Below the pieces are notes generated by a model. The model was given only the letters and a program-made list of their open reading frames with translations. It did no database searches and was not told the DNA's origin. From assembly GCA_001414485.1 (NCBI GenBank), contig LLEY01000005.1, positions 434,001 through 498,000 on the forward strand: a stretch of DNA of 64,000 nt, given 5' to 3'. The stretch's first letter is position 1. Every line of letters begins with the position of its first letter. The position numbers were made by a program, and so were the translations under genes. Below are positions 33,501 to 46,200 of the stretch, piece by piece. The stretch comes from Calycina herbarum (lineage: Eukaryota; Ascomycota; Leotiomycetes; Helotiales; Pezizellaceae).

Positions 33501-34385
33501 CCATCGACAAATTCGAAGGCACGCGGCCATTGTCCAGTTGCGGGCGACCATCTCTGCCATACGTTCGCAATCGTATGACCCTACTCCCAGCTTGAAAATT
33601 GTTGGATCCTACAGCGATCACCCTCACGTTGTAAAAATGGCCCGGCTTAAGCCCAGTAACAGTAATGGCTGTTTCCAACCGCGATGACTCTCCCACTGCA
33701 TTCCGTCAGCCAGGAAATCCCCTTGCCAACATGTGTACATACCGTTAACGCCGTTGACCTGGATCAAGTACTTGACCACAGGTTTGTTCGCGCCGGGTCG
33801 CGTCCAGCGTAAAGTTATGTTTTCCGCCGCAATGCCTGCGAGTGATACTTCGGGAGAATCGGGAACTTCGACGCCGAGGATACTGATCAACTCTGGGACG
33901 GGTTTCCATAGTGTCATCCATGCTCGATGTAGGAGCCTTTGGAATATACAAGTCAGCTTTCGCAGTCCGCAAATGGAAGCACGCGGGCACATGGATGGCA
34001 CTCACCAGAAGAGGGCGCCGCAAGTCACTACGGACTGTAAAATAAACATATTCCCTTCTGTAACATGGTTAACTGTCCACAGCCAGTTTTCGCGCCAGAA
34101 GGTTTGAGCGTTCATCCACAAAGTCGAGTACAATTTCTTCTCGCGACGAAGAACGTCAAATTGGTCGAAATAGGAGCAGGTTGTGTATGCGGCCACAATG
34201 GCGACAATGACAAGCGAAATCTCGGTGAGGACTTCGCGGAGGGTGGGGAAGGGCTGGCGTGCGGGTGGTAGAGGAGGGGGAGTTGGTGGTTCAGTGTTGA
34301 GAGCGGCCAGGACGCTGTTGTTGTATTCTTGTTCATGTTGTGGAGCACCGTTTTCCGCCAAGGGGCGAGGCGCCATCTCAGGCAT
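30598..34385 (-). CDS. Membrane-anchored fibronectin-III / coiled-coil protein (1223 aa)
   Basis: Three minus-strand exons, 34385-34006, 33936-33743 and 33695-30598, join in phase. Residues 52-72 (EISLVIVAIVAAYTTCSYF region) form one membrane segment and about 113-137 a second hydrophobic stretch. Residues about 145-235 form a fibronectin type III fold (PDSPEVSLAGIAAENITLRW, NKPVVKYLIQVNG, GLKPGHFYNVRVIAV). Residues about 330-560 are a long coiled coil rich in Lys/Glu, followed by a Ser/Pro-rich disordered tail of about 650 residues with a dibasic RRNRNRKSR patch. FN3 plus coiled-coil proteins of this length are found across filamentous fungi, but no function is established to my knowledge; an ER or plasma-membrane scaffold is a guess. 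Several long antisense frames here are shadows of its low-complexity tail. Confidence 0.85.
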
Positions 34386-36421
34386 TCATGCAGACTCAGC
34401 TTAGTTGCTCATAGATTTGGAGATGAGAAATGATTTTGCCATGAAGATCATGTTGCTTGGAAAATGTTCGAAAATTAAAGGTTGGGTTTGGTTTGGTTTG
34501 GTTTGGTTCGGATATTGTTGAGATGACATGGCTGGACAACTGGGAAGGTATCTTGCGCGGTTGTCTCTCAATCTTGTCCTTCGCTCTTTCCACAACTACA
34601 ACGACCCTCCCCCATCTGAATCTGAATCTGGTCCACAAGGTCAGGTACGCAATTTGCTCAGGCAGCTACAGGGACCCTGGGTAGGCAAACAGTTGATACT
34701 GCACTACTATTTCATGCACATGAGTAGGCAACCTGGACTCTTTCAATATATGAAATATCAATATTTGTGAAATTATGGAATATACCGAGCAGAGCAATGC
34801 CTAGGACTTGCTTGCTGGATTGTCCTGTTTGCTCAATACCTCGCAAGCTACGCAGCTTCAAACCGTATACCTGTTCCAATGAGCGACAAGTGTGGGCAGG
34901 TCTTTGAGATCTAGGTACTATAACCGGCTCAACCAAAGGTAACGAGTAACCCAACTCTCAACATCATTGATAACCCCTACTTGGTCCTTACACCGAGCTA
35001 TATATCTTAGATCCAAGATCTCCTCATATTTATTGACGTCGGTGTCTCGTGAAATAAGTTTTGGCTGGGAAAGACAAGACTCTATACTTTAAGGTAACTA
35101 ACTGCCTTCAATAGGGCCTCGAAAAAAGGAGAGATGGTTTTATCGGGACCGAAGACGCTTCATACCACAAGTGGACTACCAGCCGTGGAAGGAAAAGAAA
35201 TGAAGAAGAAAATATATAAATAGAAGAAATTGACTTGAAAATGCAAAATATTTTAGAGCCACGGCCACTACCAAGACTTAGACTCCATCGGGCATTTGGA
35301 TCCTTGCATAAGCGCCTCTGCATCTTGAGCTTCTCTCGAGGCTCTGCCATTTTCAGATGAACACCAATATATACTTATACTTGAGTTCTTTGAGCAGTTC
35401 TCCGAGACCCTTCACATGAGAGTCATGTTTGCATCTCGCCACGGCCCTTCCCAGGCTGCAGAATTCTTCAAACGAGCGTATCAAAACCGTGAGGCCCTCA
35501 ATTTTTCCTCACCTCGGCCCCTCTTCAATTTGTAAGGATGCCTGCAAAGAACCCCTCCATCCCTCTTCACATGCTACTTGTAAGGGGCAAGACGATGCCG
35601 AAGTGGCCGAGCTAGAATTGAAGATTCTGCGATGCAGAGTAAGCGTACTGGTGTACTAAGTAGTCGAATGAGGTCGTTGTTTTCTGCATCGTGTAGGTAG
35701 TTGTAGCTATCCAGACTACTGCTGCCGGCAGTAGAAGAATGATGACCTGCAGCATCTTCGGCTGTTTTACGGCCTGGTCTTGGGGGCACTTCCTGGTCAC
35801 TTTCACTCAGCAGAAAAATAGGAAATATAGTGGCGGATGACCTTTGTTGAATCCATTAATCCATTTACAGGGGGGATCAAGCGACGTCAGCGAGCCGATT
35901 CGGATGTTGGGGAGTGCAGCATTTCTGGTGAGAGCACAGCTTCGGAGCATGTGCCGAAATATTACAACATTCCCATTCCAATCTGACCTGACCTGGACCT
36001 GACCTGGACCTGAACCACATTCACGCATATCACACTCGTACAGCTAGTTATCCTTCCGACTGCTTCTGTTCTGCTTCTTCCCTTTCCCATCTGCTTCCTT
36101 CTGCATCTTCAAGTCTCTCGTTTGATCTATTCTTCCAACCATACCTTTGTCGCATTCGCTGCTCCCAACCAGTCTGCAGAACTGACTCGTCCTCCGTCGC
36201 AAAAATACAAAATACCCTCAACTTTCCTACGACCGACCTAAAGAGAAACCAGTCACCGAATTGGAGTGCGCATACTTGGAGTCAGCTCTTCTGCCGCCGT
36301 TCGAAACCGACACGCCTTTGTACTCTCCTCTCGCTCGTTACCTCCACCACTTTTCACCCCACTACATAATCACCCATAATACCTACATACCACCCAACCC
36401 GCTTGGAACAATCATACCAAC
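34386..36421. promoter_or_regulatory. Divergent upstream region of the FN3 protein gene and lipin
   Basis: Two kb without a supported gene. A GGTTT microsatellite (GGTTTGGTTTGGTTTGGTTT) lies at 34486-34507 in the FN3 leader side. At 35980-36012 an 11-bp unit (TGACCTGGACC) is repeated about three times, upstream of the CT-rich lipin leader (36050-36420). The leader is long and pyrimidine-rich and may hold a 5' UTR intron. Confidence 0.4.
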
Positions 36422-38930
36422 ATGCAGTACGTGCGAAGCATTAGCGGTTCCGTCTCGAAAACATGGAATTCCCTCAATCCAGCGACCCTGAGTGGTGCTA
36501 TTGATGTGATTGTCGTCGAGGGGGAGGATGGTTCCCTGGCATGCTCGCCCTTTCACGTCCGCTTTGGGAAATTCTCTCTGCTGCGTCCATCGGAGAAGAA
36601 GATCGAATTCAAAGTCAACGGGGCGAAGCAGGACTATGCCATGAAGCTGGGGGACGGCGGAGAGGCTTTCTTCGTCTTCGAAACCAGTGACAATATCCCG
36701 GAAGCAATGCAAACATCTCCTTTGGTATCACCAGCTTCAAGTCCACCATTAAATCCCGAAGCCTCCAATTTATCCGAGCCAGACTTTTTGGATCTAGATA
36801 CCATGAACGGAAAGGCGAGAGCTGCCAGCGTATCAAGGCCGGGAGTCAGCATATTATCCGGGGCTGGGGCCCGGCGTCAGAGCAATCTAAGTACGTTCCC
36901 TCATTGATATTCTAGTCCTGGCAAGACTAACAAATGGACAAGGTGCCATAACACCTCTAAGTACCTCTCCAGATTTCTCAAATTTACGGCCTCAATCAGG
37001 AGAGTGGTCTGGGACAGTTCAAAGGAGTAACACGGACGAACTTCTCCCAACTTCCACACGAACCTACAACAATGATGGCACAGAACGAGACCGTCAAACC
37101 CGATCCCTCACACCAACCATTCCAAACGATGGCCGTTCCGATTCCCATACCGAAAGATCTCAGAGTCCTCCCCCATTACCCACGAAAGAAGCGATCGAAC
37201 GTGCTGTAGCATTGTCAAACAGGCTTCAAGCTTCTAATATATGCAATACTGTTACGGATACTGGCGATTTGATGCTTGATATGACGGGGTATAAAAGTAG
37301 TGACGACGATGCTTTCAGAGCCGAGGTTATCGCAAGAAAAATACTCTCCGAGGAATTGGACGGAAACTACGATATTGGGGCATTGATCGGTGCTGATGAG
37401 CATGGAAATCTTTGGATATATAGCAGTGAAGAAGCTAAAGAAGCGGCAGCTCAGAGGGCAGCTTTGGCCGGCATTACAAATGTCAATGATGCGGCATCTG
37501 ATCCCGGATATCATAGCGATGCGGAAAGTGAGGGCACCCCAAAGACCCCTATGGCACCTACCCATCGACGTGCGGAATCGGATATGGGCTTAACACCCCC
37601 ACAGACACCACCAGAAGGAGCTGGCGATCCAAATCGAAATTACGCCAAAACGCTCCGACTGACAAGCGATCAATTAAAGGCACTCGGATTAAAACCTGGT
37701 CCAAATCCTATGAGCTTTACTGTCAACAGAGTCACATGTCAAGCAAACATGTATCTCTGGCGATACGATGTACCAATTGTTATTTCGGACATTGATGGAA
37801 CGATCACCAAATCTGATGCTTTGGGTCATATTCTGACCATGATTGGGCGAGACTGGACCCATATTGGAGTTGCGAAGCTTTATACGGAAATTGTGGGCAA
37901 CGGGTACAATATCATGTATTTGACTTCTAGGTCTATTGGTCTAGCTGACATGACTCGAGCCTATCTGGCTGGAGTCGTCCAGGAGGGTTACCGCCTACCA
38001 AAAGGGCCAACAATCATGAGTCCTGATCGTACAATCGCAGCTTTACGAAGAGAAGTATACCTCCGGAAGCCTGAAGTCTTCAAAATGGCTTGTCTGAGAG
38101 ATATCAAAAACCTCTTTGGTCCCGGACGAACGCCTTTCTGTGCTGGCTTTGGCAACAGACTTACAGACGCCCTTTCGTATCGATCGGTGAGTATACCAAG
38201 TAACCGAATTTTCACAATCAACAGCAACGCAGAGGTTTCTCTAGACGTCCTAAAACTCAACAAACTTCGATACAGTTATGTCAATATGCGAGAAATTGTG
38301 GATCATTACTTTCCACCAGTCAACACGCTCGTGAAGAGTGGTGGTGAAGAATATACCGATTTCACCTATTGGCGTGAACCAGTTCTCGAAATTGACGATT
38401 TTAGTGCCTCGGAAAGCGGAGAGTCTGATGGGGAGGACGAGGGCGACGATGAGGGTGACGATGAGGGCGATGAAGAGGAAGACGACAATGGAAGTGAGGA
38501 TGAGGAGGAAAACGAGGAGATGGGCGAAAGCTACATGTCCCGGGAATCCATCGATGATGGAGAAGGCTATAATGGTCTCGAGGAAAGCATGATGTCCACC
38601 TTTTCTGGTGAAGGGGAAGAGACTGAAAATCCCTTCAATACTGCGTTTTACGACAACGCAGAGTTTGAAGAGGCAGAAGCAGAGGCTGAGGTCGTGATCG
38701 CTAAGGAGCCTAAAACTGGTCTCTTGCAAGTCCAGGAAGTTGGAGATCAAGCTTCCAATTCGAACGACGAGGATGAGGAGAAATTGACCAGAAAAGAGGG
38801 AGATGCGGAGGGCAAACAACCGGATCGCAAAGCACGACGGGTTAGCCAGCAAGACATCCAAGCTGAGTTGATAACCGGCCTGAAAGGTCTCGGTTTGGAG
38901 CGCGAGGAATCGGATGACCGAAAGGTCTGA
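36422..38930 (+). CDS. PAH1: Lipin / phosphatidate phosphatase Pah1 (Smp2/Ned1)
   Basis: Mg-dependent phosphatase converting phosphatidate to diacylglycerol at the ER/nuclear membrane; it sets the balance between storage lipid and membrane phospholipid and affects nuclear shape. Two exons, 36422-36890 and 36943-38930, give 818 residues. The N-LIP domain is at 1-110 (MQYVRSISGSVSKTWNSLNP, with a conserved early Gly and amphipathic helix). The C-LIP domain has the HAD catalytic motif DIDGT in VISDIDGTITKSD (about 439-443), then YLTSRSIGLADMTRAYL and CAGFGNRLTDALSYRSV. The region 39-55 from the end is an acidic stretch (GDDEGDDEGDEEEDDN) before a basic C-terminus. In yeast the orthologue is controlled by Nem1-Spo7 dephosphorylation and acts downstream of TORC1; Ser/Pro sites between the domains fit that. 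A GTGAGTATACC near 38187 is not used as a donor, since the normal sequence reads through it. Confidence 0.97.
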
Positions 38931-40167
38931 ATGTGCATACATTCTGCCTAAAAAGCGTTGGGAATAATCCCTTGTTTTCTTTCTTTCTTTCTATTTTTTG
39001 GGGCATGGGAAAGGTGTAAAGGAATGGATTTGATTTGACTGGGCACAAGGGCATATACCAGGGAGCATAGAAGATATGTATGTATGTTTCCTTTTTTTCA
39101 TTTTTGTAACAAGAAAAGAACAGAGGTGTTTGTTGTATATTATTTTTCTCTCGAAGAGCGAACGAGCATGGGTGTTTCTGGTTGGGTCTAGGGATTGGGA
39201 CTTGGGTTTAGGGTTGAGAAATTAGTTGAGTCGCATAGCGTGGCGTAATGAGTAATTTATTCTTATTCCTGTGTTTGTGTTTGTTGAGCTGTGAGAGGTC
39301 TCTCTTTGAGAAGGGTGGGAAAAGAGATTGTTAGAAGGAAAGTATCTACTTACGGAAGAGTACTTGCTATACTCCTGGTATATGGAAGAAGGTGTATTGG
39401 TTTCTAGTGCTCGAGATAGTCTTCGACAACTAAGTTGATTTAATAGAGTAACGGAGGGAATTAGGGATATTGGATATTAATTTTGTTGAGACTTCTGGTA
39501 AGTCTTGTGTTTTTCTTTAATTAATCTAAGCTTTTGGGATATGAATTTTAACTAGATATAAGTGAAACTGTTGTGTGCATTGTAGCTTAGTAAATGAATT
39601 TAGTAGAAGAAGTGAGAAGCAACAGAGAGAAGGAAGGTAGACCGAGGGATAGCCTTTAGTAAGTGAAGTGAGCATTGCTCTCCAGCACCTATTTTACTTG
39701 ACATTATACCAAACATTCTAGAGTGAGTAGGGGTAACAATTCAACCTCTTGATTCTCGTCTTTGTTCTGCACGAATTGTTTAGAGTAACCAAAAATAGTG
39801 GTATAATAAGAGAAAAGAGTGTTAGAGAGCAATGTTCGAAGCCCTTGTAACAACTAACATCAAAGATCTATCTCAACTTTCGTGAGCTTACACGTAACTT
39901 TATACTAGAACACAAAAAGGTCTAATTGTTAAATAATCAACTGATAAAACTATCTCCCCGAAACTACATTTTAGCTGTTCTTAAGACAACCCCCCACCGT
40001 ATTTCTGTTACCCCAGTCGAGACTGAAATTAATGCTAATGTCAGATAACGAAACGCAGATGCATACCATTTAAACTCCTCGCAAAACCGATAAAAGATCC
40101 TTTCCCGAAAAATAACCAACAGCTTGCCACCCATTCTCAATCCACATAAATGTAATCTGGTTCCGTG
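38931..40167. other. Intergenic region
   Basis: T-rich 3' UTR-like DNA after lipin, with small GTAT repeats near 39077, then AT-rich DNA. I see no gene, RNA gene or transposon signature. Confidence 0.35.
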
Positions 40168-41539
40168 TCACTCCGTCAAATCGATGAAGGTCTTTCCGGA
40201 CAACTTCTTTGGCTTCTTTCTTGGTCCTTGTGCACCTGAACTAAGATGCTCTCTCTTGATTTTGTTTTCATCGTGGTGCTCTTGTTTGGGAACTCCGTCA
40301 TCCTCTCGCTCTCGCTTAAGGTTTCCTTTACTGCTACGTAATTCTTGCAATGCCATTGCCGAAGCCATTGCCGAAGCCATTGCCGCCGCCCTTGCCATCA
40401 CCTGCTTTTCCTCCGGGGTCAAATTTTCTTCGTCGAGGTTGACTTGATCGGGCGCTGGCTCTTGAACTGGCTCTTGAACTGGATTTCGAATTTTCTCTTG
40501 GTCTCGCTCTTGAAATGGCTCTTGAATTGCCTCTTGATCTTCGCCTCGGACTTCTTGGCGAATAACCTCCTCCAACGCGTTAAATCTGGGTGCTGGGGAG
40601 GGTGCTCTTGGGATGACAGAAGTTGTTTCAAGGCTTCTACTCTCGCATTAGAATCACAGAAACGGTATTCATATCAAGAATGAGCTTACCCCTCGAACGG
40701 TATTTGAAAATGAACAAGGCACGCGGAAACGCATTGCCGTCCATCGACTTTGTTTTCCATACATCTAACTTATACTCCTCTTTTCCACTCACTATCGTAC
40801 TATCATAACTATACGGCAAGAAATCAGCATCTCGAAAAAAATATGAACATATAAGATGCGGTATAGTGACTTACGTTGTTCTATGACTGGTGGCACCTAA
40901 TACCGTGGCCTTTTCGTGGACCGGCTCACCATCATAACTGACTTTGAAATCTTGGGTTACTTCCCTTTTCGAGGGTTTCGAAGGTTCGCCTTCCTCTCTC
41001 CTGTGGACCCCCACACAGATCTCGCCCACTTCTTCCATTTTGTCCTTATGCTCTGCTATTTCATAGTTGGTGAGTTTATCCGAAGCTAGGTAACTCATTA
41101 TTAGCCATACTTTCAGTTTTTGGAAGAAAAGGGGTGGACTTACTCGTCCTGATTGCGGAAAAAGCCATTGGTCGATGACTTGAATTGACATCTCCACAAG
41201 GACCTTCAATGACATCTTCCCAGGCCTTATCTTTGCAGTAATCCTTGGTCATTATAGGCTCCCGAATCCAGTCCCCATCCACCTCCACGCGAAATTGGAC
41301 TTTTGGGCAGTCCAGTTTGTATGGGGCTTCTGCTTTCACTTTGATCATAAAGTTTTGACTTCGACAACCTCGATGTATTTCGTAAGCGCAACTTTCTGGT
41401 GATGGAGTGCTTTCTTCTTGGCCCACTTGGTTGCTTGTTTTGGTATTGGTATTAGTTCATTGTCTGTGGCATATTCAAGTAATGGTTTACCGCCAACGCA
41501 GACTGTAACCTCGATACCGGGTAGGTCTGGGTGAATCAT
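40168..41539 (-). pseudogene. DUF7918-like nuclear protein gene with two frame breaks
   Basis: The gene reads MIHPDLPGIEVTVCVGGKPL at the start (41539), then APYKLDCPKVQFRVEVDGDW, then (after introns 41143-41086, 40874-40809 and one from 40689) YKLDVWKTKSMD and ALFIFKYRSR, ending GKTFIDLTE at 40168. The two folded blocks and the tail match my memory of the Leotiomycete family called DUF7918; treat the name as tentative. Two places need a one-base shift. One is near 41360: KYIEVV in one frame joins SQNFMIKV in another, with no space for an intron. The other is near 40612: EALKQLL and VIPRAPSPAPRF are in different frames. Both look like single-base losses. The C-terminal [FIV]-[IV]-D-L-T tail resembles a SUMO-interacting motif. 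Function is unknown. Confidence 0.6.
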
Positions 41540-42205
41540 CTTGTAGGTGTTGCGTTGGTAGATATATATGTTTGTTATGATTGATCTTCGGATTGTAAAA
41601 GTATTTGCAGGCTTGTCTACTGGAAACTGAAGGTGAGTGGGTGTCATGGTCGGTGGGGTTGAGGGGTTTGACTTACTGTTGCTGGGGTTGTTGAGCTCAA
41701 AGCTGAGGTCGAAGGGTTTCGAAGGTGAAAGAGTTGAAGCTCCGACCACGGATCATGAATATATGGAGGGTTTAAGAGGGCAAAAGAAAAGTCCTTGAGG
41801 GGTATATTAGTAGGATGAAGGGGTAAGAACAAGTATTGATCGGTGTCGAAGTTGTCAGAAGGGTGTTTGTTGATGTTCGGAAAAGTTGAAATGCAACTGA
41901 AGTCGAGGAAGTGTTGAAGCTATCGGCTTGAGCCTGCTTCCTCGTTGGTGGAAAAAAGGCTGCGAGCTGTACCTGCCTATGCAGCAATGTGTTTTGCAAT
42001 GAAGTGCAATTGAAGGCGCAAACTAGAGAGGTTTGACTTTCAATCGCAATGCAAGCAGCCTTTGCAAAGGCTGGCTTGGAGACTCAAAGATATGGTGGTG
42101 ATGTAAAGATAGAGAGGCTAGAGGGACACTCCGCCTATAAATTGTACGAAATCTGGAAAGAACCAGGGAAATAGCTGAGTTCTCAGACCCTTCAAATTTG
42201 ACAAA
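41540..42205. promoter_or_regulatory. Divergent promoter between the two DUF7918-like genes
   Basis: 666 bp between opposite starts. It is CT-rich toward 42205 on the plus side. The start at 41539 is extended upstream by an open frame of 70 codons (to 41749) of low complexity, which I read as leader rather than coding. Confidence 0.35.
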
Positions 42206-43273
42206 ATGCCGGAGAGTAAGTTTCTGTGCTTGAAGATATGACTTAGAGGTACTAACTCGTTTTAGGCAATGGCAACATCACTCCCGACCATCTCCAGCCC
42301 TCCTCTAAAGGTGAGATCATCGTCCGTGTGTACGAGGCGATATCAGAAGGGCCAGCGGATCAGGTCCCGGAGCAAGATCTGGTCAAGACCAATGATACTG
42401 ATCCTAGCCCAAATTCTTTCGGTGTATCGTAAGTCGTTCTTCCAATGTTGTCTTGCCAGGTACCCTACTAAGCAGTATAGGGACAGAGATCCAAAGCCCG
42501 CGAAGCAGAAAGTTGTTTACAAGTTGAAGAATATCAACACCCAACCAATCGCAACTTTTGTATTCAAGTACCAAAGCGGACGCCCAACCCCCATCATCAC
42601 GCCGACGAGAAACAATTCCCTTTACAGTATCCCAATGTATACTCCAGAGTCGGCAAAGGTTGATACGACACCGAGAACACCAGAGCCGTCTGGCAGAAAA
42701 CGTTCTCGGGAAAGCGAAGCAAATGACCAGGTACTTCCACTTGTATAATTAGCCTTAACACAGTTGCACTAACCCGCCGCGCAGACACCATCAAAGCAGC
42801 CCAAGTTAGCAAAGTCTGCTCTCAGCAGTGCCCACGTTACACCAAGAAGCAAGAAGACTTATCAAGCACCCACGGTCGAAAGTGAGGGCGAGGAAGAGAG
42901 CGAAAAAAAACCCGAACCAGTTCCAATCAGAGCTCCCCAATTCAAGAAACAACAAACTCCTCATCGCACATCATCGTTGCAAAAGCCGGGCAAGAAATAC
43001 CAAGCCTACGTCGAAGATGAAGACGATAGCTCGGTCACTCTACAGGCGTCTTCCCCATCCCCACCTCGTCCAGAACCTGCCCCTCCAACCAAAGATTCAG
43101 CTGCAACCAGCAAGGAAACTTCAACGAGTAAAGCAGCCCCGAAGAAGCCACAACTAACACCTAAGAAGGCACCCTCAACACCAGCAAATACCCCATCCAA
43201 GTTGCAAGGTCGCAAACTCAAGCCCAGGAACAACCCAAAAGAGGATGTCACAGACAGCGAAAGTAATGATTAG
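42206..43273 (+). CDS. DUF7918-related nuclear protein, C-terminus cut by a transposon (303 aa as it stands)
   Basis: Four exons: 42206-42215, 42266-42428, 42481-42730 and 42785-43273, with clean splice sites and phases. The first is just 10 nt. Residues 18-60 (KGEIIVRVYEAISEGPADQ) and 70-100 (VVYKLKNIN.. IATFVFKYQS) match the central part of the neighbouring minus-strand gene (VGEICVGVHRREEG, ALFIFKYRSR), but the N-terminal beta block is absent. So it is a shortened paralogue, arranged head to head with its relative. The rest is basic, Pro/Ser/Lys-rich and disordered, with a RKRSRE patch suggesting a nuclear signal. The reading frame now ends DVTDSESND inside transposon sequence that begins at 43255. 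See the hAT entry for the lost tail. Confidence 0.7.
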
Positions 43274-46200
43274 ATTAGATTAGATTAATGACTTATGATT
43301 AATCTAATCATTGATTAATAAGGTGTTAATCATAATCTAATCAAATCTAATCATCATTAATTGATTAATAATTGATTAATTGATTAATATGGCACGTGAC
43401 CGGCCCGGGGGTCTCGGAGCACGGACCGAGTACTCGGTGTGACATCGGAGTGGCGTTCCGGCATGCCGGGAGCTTAAGCGAGACCTTCTAAGCAGCCTTT
43501 TTACTACGTAACTTCCTTATTTTAAGCCTTAATAAATTAGCTATTAATTATTTACTAAGAAATATATATTACTAATATATATAATTACTAATTTTAAACT
43601 TTATAAGCTTTATAAGCCTTATAAATGATTAGAAACTACTTAATTTCTAATTAAATTCTAGAATATTCTTATTTATAATTTAGCTTATAAATTAGATTAG
43701 AAATATATTAGAAATATATATTCTAATTATTAATTCTCTCTTTACTTAATAATTTATAGAATATAGCTAGGGGGTATAAGAGACGAGGTTTTTCTTTATT
43801 TTCTCTTTTTTTTATTAAAGAAATCACTCTTATAAATTAACTTAAATACTTACTATTATCTTTTATATACAAAATCACTTCTTTATAGTCTTTTTAGCCT
43901 ATATACTATATATAATGTCTCTCTCATAAGCTGCTCGCCTTAACCGAGCCTAAAACGCTACTAATTATACTCTTAAACTTAAAGATTAATCTCTTATCTT
44001 TCAAAGAGGCCTCTTAAAGAAAGAGCTTAATCCTCTATAAGAGGATTGGCTTATACCTAGAACAGTGACTGTTACTTGTCTTATCTAGGGCTGTCGGTAA
44101 GCTAACTCTTTACTAACTTAATTCTAAGTAATATAGCTAACTCTATAGTAAAAAATAGATAGATCATAAGATAAACCAGTCTACGAGTAACTATATAACT
44201 CACTTTCGTCACACTTATAAGAATATCCCTATAGATGCTATTAAAGAGGGGATAGAGATAGGTAAGTCTTTATTCTTATATATATATATATATATATATA
44301 TATTTACTAACTAAATACTAGACTTTATAGATAGTGAATCAAGTTAAGGCTCTACTCGTACTCTAGGAAGCTACTTTGTAAAGCAAAGAGCTAATAAGAG
44401 ACCTAAGAGCCTAGATGAGTTTAAAGAAGAGACTTATAAGAAGCTTATATTAAACTTTATTATTAAGAATAATATAAGTTTTAGAGCTGTTTCTTCTCCT
44501 TCTTTTAGAGAGCTTACTACTTATCTACAAAGGTAAGTCTTCTTTCTACTTTTAAGAATAAGAACTAATAGATATACTAGAGCTTGCCCTCCTTTATATA
44601 GAGTTAAGCTTATAAATGAGCTTAATTCTTTCTATTCAATCGGAAAAGAGGCTATTAAAGAGCAACTTAGAGACTACGTTCTAAACCAGGGCTCTTTTAG
44701 TCTTACTTTAGATGGTTAGACTAGTCTAAGTTAAGATGCCTATCTAGGTATTACTTTGTAAGTAATTCTTTTAGTCTTTTAAAGACTTATTTAGTAATAA
44801 GTTAGATATTTTATAAGTAAGAACTTTGAGCTTAAAGCTTACCAACTAGCTATACGGCCTCTTAAAGAACGTCACTCTGGCCTCTATATGAATAGAGTTC
44901 TTATAGAGACTCTAGAACACTTTGAAATAGCCGAGGAAATATCTAGGTAAGTAAATATATATATATATATATACTAATTAGTCTCTTCTTTCTAGTATTA
45001 CTCGAGATAACGCTTCACTGAACAACACTCTTATAGCTGCTTTTACTAAGTACGCTGCTATAAATGGCTATAAGTTTCAAGGAGATATAGCTTGCTCGGC
45101 ATATGTTCTTAACTTAGTAATTCAAGATATCTTAAAGGCTATACTTAAAGACGAGTATAGTATCTACGAAATAGATGAAGAAGAGTTTAATAGAGTAGAG
45201 CTAGAAGAAGAGGTTAAAGAAGAAACAAGTAAGTTATAGCCTCTTATACTTAAAAAACAGCTAAAAAGCTAACTTTTTACTTAGATATATCTACTTAGAA
45301 AAAGATTCAAAAGATTATTATAGGGCTTAAGTATAGTCAAGAGAACGCTAGAGCTCTTCAAAGACAAATAGCAAGTCTTAAGATAGAGTATAGACATATG
45401 TCACAGCTAGGTAAGTAGCTATACTTAAGCGAGCCTTTGTTTATATTTCTTATTTACTAACTTTACTCTACTTTTAGACCAAAAGACTAGGTAGTCTAGT
45501 ACTTATCTTATACTTAAAAACTTCTTAGCTCTTATTAGACCTATTAACTCTATTATATCTACTTCTAAGACCAAGGTCTTTAAGAATAAGGGTTTAATAG
45601 TATCTAAGAAAGAAATAGAGTTTTTAGAAGCTATAAAAGAGATACTAGAGATCTTTATAGTAGCTACTACTAAACTACAAGCTGAAAAGTATCCTACTAT
45701 ATACTATCTTATCCCTCTTATCTATAGGATCTATAAGAGATTAGATAATTTAGTTAAAAAACATAGAGTAAGTCTTTCTCTTTCTTCTTTCTTTCTTATA
45801 TATAACTAACCTTTATCTAGGGATATAATATCTTTTTCGACGCTCTTAATAAAGGAATAGCTAAGCTAAGAAAGTACTATACAAAGAGCGGAGTATTAGA
45901 GTCTAAGAATAGAGCTCTATATTTAGCTCTAATCTTAGACTCTAGAGTTAAAGCAGACGGGCTTATTAAGCTTAGTCTTAGTTCCGGCTTTATAATAGAT
46001 ATAAAGAGAACTTTAGAAGAGGAATATAAGTTATAAGTAACTTCCTTTCTTATATATATCTATACTAACTTTATAAATAGTCTTAAAAGAGAGCTAATAA
46101 ATACCGGCCTTCCTCTAAACGAAGCTTAAGCTCTTTCTATTACGAATAGAGACCACGAACTAGATGATCTATATCTAGAAGAAGAGGAAGTAGTAGATAA

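Noticed and set aside
38187..38200. GTGAGTATACC donor-like site in lipin
   Set aside because: The sequence through it encodes the conserved ALSYRSVSIPSNRIFTINS segment, so it is exon.
38250..38942. 230-codon minus-strand frame opposite lipin
   Set aside because: Complement of the acidic Asp/Glu tract, giving runs of Leu/Ile/Val/Phe; no independent evidence of coding.
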